Assembly (NCBI GenBank): GCA_024699205.1
Contig: JAILQA010000265.1
Coordinates: 1 to 9,160 of the forward strand
Direction of reading: 5' to 3'
Length of the DNA: 9,160 nt
From: Treponema sp.
GTDB taxonomy: Bacteria > Spirochaetota > Spirochaetia > Treponematales > Treponemataceae
Of the stretch, positions 6,313-9,160 are shown piece by piece. Numbering within the stretch: the stretch's first letter is position 1; every line of letters begins with the position of its first letter. The translations under genes were made by a program, and so were the position numbers. Under the pieces are notes generated by a model that searched no databases, had not been told where the DNA came from, and saw nothing but the letters and a program-made list of their open reading frames with translations.

Positions 6313-7386
6313 ATGATGATGAAAAAAGAACTTTTTATTTGTGTATTCTTTTTAGTGAACTTTTGCGCATTTTCTTTTAAATTGCCGGAGAAACTTGAGG
6401 GGCTTTGGGAAGGAAAGGACAGGTATGTTTTTTTAGAAAGCAGTGAAAGTAATGAAATTGAAAATGAAAATCCTTATTCTGCCGATACTTGCGAAATTGT
6501 AATTGTTTTAAAAGAATATTACGGCTGGTATTATGACAGAGCGGCAGAAAGCCAGGCTCATTCACTGGAGGAAGAACGTATTACAAATGCTGCAACTCAC
6601 AAAGAAGCAGAACATATTAAAATTGTAAAAATTGATAGCCTTATCAATCAGCCAGAAGATAATACTTTTGAACTTCCTGAAGATTGCGCCTGGGAGTTGA
6701 AGTTTAATTTTTCTAAATATCAGCAGAATCGCATTCCAGTGTGCGTAATTGATGATAATATGTATCTTAATTTTTATATAAAGCAGCCTGAATGGAACGA
6801 AAATGGAAAAATCATTGTTTCACAAAATGGTCAGTGGAAAGGTAATGCTGTATCACGGGGAATTACACTGAATTCACAGCTTCAAAATGATAATATAGGG
6901 CTTTTAGTTGTTGATGATAACTTTCTTTTTGATATACGCTATTGGCTTTCTGATATGGGCTTTTATGACGGATTAGTAAAACTGCGATATAAGGATAAAG
7001 AATATTCTCTTCCAAAAGTTATTGCATCCTGTGGTCAAAATTATACATGCGTTTCCTCTTTTAGAAGTAAAAAAATCAGAAATGTTGTAGAGCCTTTTAT
7101 TTATGATGCTGATAAATGGATTTACAATGACCAGAAAACTCTTATGGCTGTAAATGAAGAAGCATACTTAAAGAAACTTGCTGATAAAGATACTTTTGCT
7201 GAATTAATTCAAATTGTAAAAGCTGCAAATGCCCGCAGAAAACCAGATCCGTCTCCTTTATTTGAAGAAAAGGAATTGGACTGGCACTGGGATATGATTG
7301 ATTATCTGGAAAAAGACAATGAATTAATAAAGCAGGTTAGAGAACGTCAACGTAATTTTGGACCGAGATCAAAGGACCGTAGCTGA
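6313..7386 (+). CDS. Hypothetical exported protein, function unknown
   Basis: I do not recognise this 357-residue protein. It opens with a basic start (MMMKK), a hydrophobic segment (about 7-20) and AFS at 19-21, a good signal peptidase I site before F22, so it is probably exported. C18 is preceded by VNF, a poor lipobox, though spirochaete lipoboxes are relaxed and a lipoprotein cannot be excluded. After that come a GLWEGKDRYVFLES segment, a long mixed region rich in aromatic and acidic residues with beta character, and a highly charged helical C-terminus (about 295-357, including RKPDPSPLFEEKE and LIKQVRERQ). No catalytic or binding motif is evident. Three consecutive ATGs (6313, 6316, 6319) leave the exact start open, and none has a clear ribosome binding site. 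It stands alone on its strand. Its last 18 bases overlap the 3' end of the convergent gene. Confidence 0.75.
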   Translation: MMMKKELFICVFFLVNFCAFSFKLPEKLEGLWEGKDRYVFLESSESNEIENENPYSADTCEIVIVLKEYYGWYYDRAAESQAHSLEEERITNAATHKEAEHIKIVKIDSLINQPEDNTFELPEDCAWELKFNFSKYQQNRIPVCVIDDNMYLNFYIKQPEWNENGKIIVSQNGQWKGNAVSRGITLNSQLQNDNIGLLVVDDNFLFDIRYWLSDMGFYDGLVKLRYKDKEYSLPKVIASCGQNYTCVSSFRSKKIRNVVEPFIYDADKWIYNDQKTLMAVNEEAYLKKLADKDTFAELIQIVKAANARRKPDPSPLFEEKELDWHWDMIDYLEKDNELIKQVRERQRNFGPRSKDRS

Positions 7387-7968
7387 TTGTTTTGCTTTTT
7401 CTTCTTTTTTTAGCAATACAATTCTTGTTCTCTTTAAGCGGTTTGTATTGTATCTAAGAATAAATACAGGTAGCATATTCAAAATAAAATTGATAATGCA
7501 GGCTGGGAATGGGATAACAAGTCTATATTCTTTTGGATAAAAAAGCAGGAGAAGAAAACCAAAAACTGCATCAGCAAGATGGCACCAGTATCCATAGTTA
7601 TTTTCAAGAATAAAACGTTCAAGATAAGCTACATTTGGGTCTGTAATATTTTTTTTACTGAAGTTTGTAAACATTCCCAATTCCAGAACTTTGTCCTTCC
7701 ATTTTTTTATTCCGATTTTTTCATAGAATTTGCATTCTTTTTTTGAAGCATCATGAAATTTTACGGTATAGTCAAACCATTTTTCAGGAAGACATCTTCG
7801 GACAATTGTTGCAAATACACCGTCAATTGCAATTACACCAATCGCAGCAAGAATACTGGAAATAATAACATATTTTGTAGAATAGTCGAAATAGGCTTTC
7901 CCGAAAAATAAGTTAAGCAAGATAATTAATAAATCTCCGCCGACAATCGAAACAATGTACAAAACCAT
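7369..7968 (-). CDS. Membrane protein resembling CrtO-type glycosyl-4,4'-diaponeurosporenoate acyltransferase
   Basis: This 199-residue protein has about four membrane segments (near residues 1-20, 32-54, 129-144 and 150-172). Between the second and third lies a cytosolic loop with FYEKIGIKKWKDK (81-93), which matches the hallmark YExLGIxxWKDxLP of the small CrtO-like acyltransferase family. NFILNMLPVFILRYNTNRL (160-178) matches that family's closing PxxxQRYNRxRL pattern, though Q is replaced here. In Staphylococcus aureus CrtO adds a fatty acyl chain to a glycosylated carotenoid. No carotenoid genes are seen here, so the substrate is unknown and probably another glycolipid. A strong ribosome binding site (TGGAGGA, 7980-7974) precedes the start, and the gene is 17 nt after the PlsC-type acyltransferase gene, so they are an operon. 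The call rests on motif memory, not on a search. Confidence 0.6.
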   Translation of the reverse strand: MVLYIVSIVGGDLLIILLNLFFGKAYFDYSTKYVIISSILAAIGVIAIDGVFATIVRRCLPEKWFDYTVKFHDASKKECKFYEKIGIKKWKDKVLELGMFTNFSKKNITDPNVAYLERFILENNYGYWCHLADAVFGFLLLLFYPKEYRLVIPFPACIINFILNMLPVFILRYNTNRLKRTRIVLLKKEEKAKQSATVL

Positions 7969-7985
7969 TATTATCCTCCAACTGA

Positions 7986-8846
7986 TTATTCTTTCGCCGG
8001 TAAATATTCCAATGGAATTTTATAAGTTTTTTCGTAGCAGTCTTTCCATAACTCGAAATTTTTATTTTTCATAAATTCAATGTTTTCTTTTTCTGATTTT
8101 GACGAGTCTGGATAAATTGCCGGAAAAAAGTGCAAGGTATATTCCTGAATAGGAAAGCCATCTCCACCTGTTATATTGGAATCTTCCATTGTTATAAAAA
8201 TCGGAAGAATTGGAACCATTGAATCATAAGCGAATTTAAAAGCACCTTTTGTAAGTGGACGCGGTTTACGGTAATTCCACCACATTCCCTGTTCAGCATA
8301 AATCAATACTTTTTCTCCACGCTTTAAAAGAACATCAAGAGAATGAACAAATTTTTTCATCGTAGAAAAATTTTTGCTTAAAGGCAGGGTGTTGCAATGT
8401 CTGAAAAAAAGACCATAAAGACCAGGGAAATTCGTAAAATTCCCTTCACGAATAACTTTATATAATTCCCTGTGCTCCTTTTTTAAGGCAGGCAGTACAG
8501 CGTGATGAACAGCAAAATTATCAAAAGCATTAAAATGATTACAAGTTAGAATTGCACCCTGATTTTCCAGTTTTTCAAAATTTTCAATTCCTTCAATCCC
8601 TTTAATTATCATCTGCTTATTTTTTATTAAATCAGCAATGAATTTTTTTGCCTTGATGTTTACTATTTTTGTAAGGATTCTGTTTATGAATTTCTCATTC
8701 AAATAATCAACTTTGTCGGGGGTAAGAGGAATTGTTGGAGGGTCGTCTTCAACATCTTTGTTGAACCATCTTTTGCGTTCGTATTCGTCGATTCTCTCAA
8801 GCACTAAAAGCCTGGATTTGTCTTTTTCTACGTTTTGTGTATCCAT
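7986..8846 (-). CDS. PlsC-type lysophospholipid / glycolipid acyltransferase
   Basis: Members of this family move a fatty acyl group from acyl-ACP or acyl-CoA to a glycerol phosphate or similar acceptor at the inner face of the membrane. The 286-residue protein has the catalytic HX4D box as NHFNAFD (103-109), motif II in the region GLYGLFFRHCNTLPLSK (142-158), a motif III variant AEQGMWWNYRKPRPLTKGAF (184-203) in place of the usual EGTRS, and motif IV VPILPIFI (211-218). The EQxMWWNYRKPRP form marks a known subgroup distinct from the housekeeping PlsC. Residues 1-75 form a charged, helical N-terminal extension; no clear transmembrane helix is seen. The start is supported by AAAGG (8857-8853), which overlaps the stop codon of the preceding gene, indicating translational coupling. 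The acceptor is not known; context with a glycosyltransferase and a CrtO-like protein points to a glycolipid. Confidence 0.85.
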   Translation of the reverse strand: MDTQNVEKDKSRLLVLERIDEYERKRWFNKDVEDDPPTIPLTPDKVDYLNEKFINRILTKIVNIKAKKFIADLIKNKQMIIKGIEGIENFEKLENQGAILTCNHFNAFDNFAVHHAVLPALKKEHRELYKVIREGNFTNFPGLYGLFFRHCNTLPLSKNFSTMKKFVHSLDVLLKRGEKVLIYAEQGMWWNYRKPRPLTKGAFKFAYDSMVPILPIFITMEDSNITGGDGFPIQEYTLHFFPAIYPDSSKSEKENIEFMKNKNFELWKDCYEKTYKIPLEYLPAKE

Positions 8847-8855
8847 TATAAACCT

Positions 8856-9160
8856 TTATTTGATTCGTCGGATTGTAAACAATGACTTGATATGAATAAT
8901 TCGGGCAAGTCTCTTAAGTAAGTTTTTCTTTTTACCGACTTCACCATGAGTGTTGAAATAATTGTTTGGATTATTTGCATCTTCTTCAGCCATTTTTATA
9001 AGATTTGTCATAACTTCTTCATCACGTTTTTTTGCTTCGTCAGAATAGTTATCTCTCATATTTAAAAGATGCTCATAAAAATCAGTCATCTTGGCATATT
9101 TCCAGAAATATTCTTCGTATTTTACATTTTTATATTTCCAAGGACGCCAGGTAATCTTGT
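8856..9160 (-). CDS. Probable glycosyltransferase family 8 protein, C-terminal part only
   Basis: The reading frame is open from the stop at 8856-8858 to the right window edge, giving about 101 C-terminal residues; the start and catalytic domain lie outside. An internal ATG at 9089 is not likely the true start, because sequence with family character precedes it. The segment RPWKYKNVKYEEYFWKYA followed by KMTDFYEHLL fits the KPWK...(F/W)WxYAxxTPFYE ending seen in family 8 glycosyltransferases, which transfer hexoses from nucleotide sugars using a DxD metal site (not visible here). The rest is a charged tail with NPNNYFNTHGEVGKKK and a basic end (RLARIIHIK...IRRIK) that could touch the membrane. 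It precedes the acyltransferase gene by 9 nt. The family call is moderate and depends on one motif. Confidence 0.55.
   Translation of the reverse strand, partial: KITWRPWKYKNVKYEEYFWKYAKMTDFYEHLLNMRDNYSDEAKKRDEEVMTNLIKMAEEDANNPNNYFNTHGEVGKKKNLLKRLARIIHIKSLFTIRRIK

Noticed and set aside
7414..7450. 8-bp inverted repeat caatacaa / ttgtattg with 21-nt loop after the exported protein gene
   Set aside because: It is followed by no T-run on the plus strand and is inside the coding sequence of the CrtO-like gene (codons for the RYNTNRLKR region and after); probably chance.
8856..9089. Treating the last gene as a complete 77-residue protein starting at 9089
   Set aside because: The frame stays open to the window edge and the residues upstream carry the family-like RPWK...FWKYA pattern, so this is an internal methionine of a longer gene.

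Overview
The window is AT-rich bacterial DNA that is almost fully coded. Gene content suggests a low-GC spirochaete, probably Treponema-like: a DUF2225 zinc-ribbon protein next to truA, a ThiI without rhodanese domain, and a family 4 uracil-DNA glycosylase next to priA. That assignment is inference from gene content and general look, not from any search.

Layout. Bases 1-205 hold a perfect inverted repeat (81-bp arms, 43-nt spacer) starting at the first base. Its right arm is coding sequence of holo-ACP synthase (acpS), whose beginning is replaced by the folded-back copy. This looks like a contig-end fold-back artefact or a real inverted duplication. A plus-strand group follows: acpS remnant (to 416), DUF2225 protein (436-1320), truA (1336-2130). 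It meets head-on a minus-strand group read from 6176 down to 2162: thiI, uracil-DNA glycosylase, priA. These three are tightly packed (an 8-nt overlap and a 9-nt gap) and probably form one operon joining tRNA thiolation, uracil excision and replication restart.

Bases 6177-6312 are a divergent intergenic region with a candidate thiI promoter that would start the transcript at or near the start codon, plus a 7-bp periodic degenerate repeat. To its right a plus-strand orphan gene (6313-7386) encodes a probable exported protein of unknown function. Its 3' end overlaps the last gene of a second minus-strand operon by 18 bp.

That operon, read from the right edge, holds the C-terminal end of a probable family 8 glycosyltransferase (partial), a PlsC-type acyltransferase, and a small membrane protein resembling the CrtO-type glycosyl-diaponeurosporenoate acyltransferases. 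Together they could glycosylate and then acylate an envelope lipid. This is the most interesting candidate system here. No RNA genes, CRISPR arrays, insertion sequences or convincing intrinsic terminators were seen.
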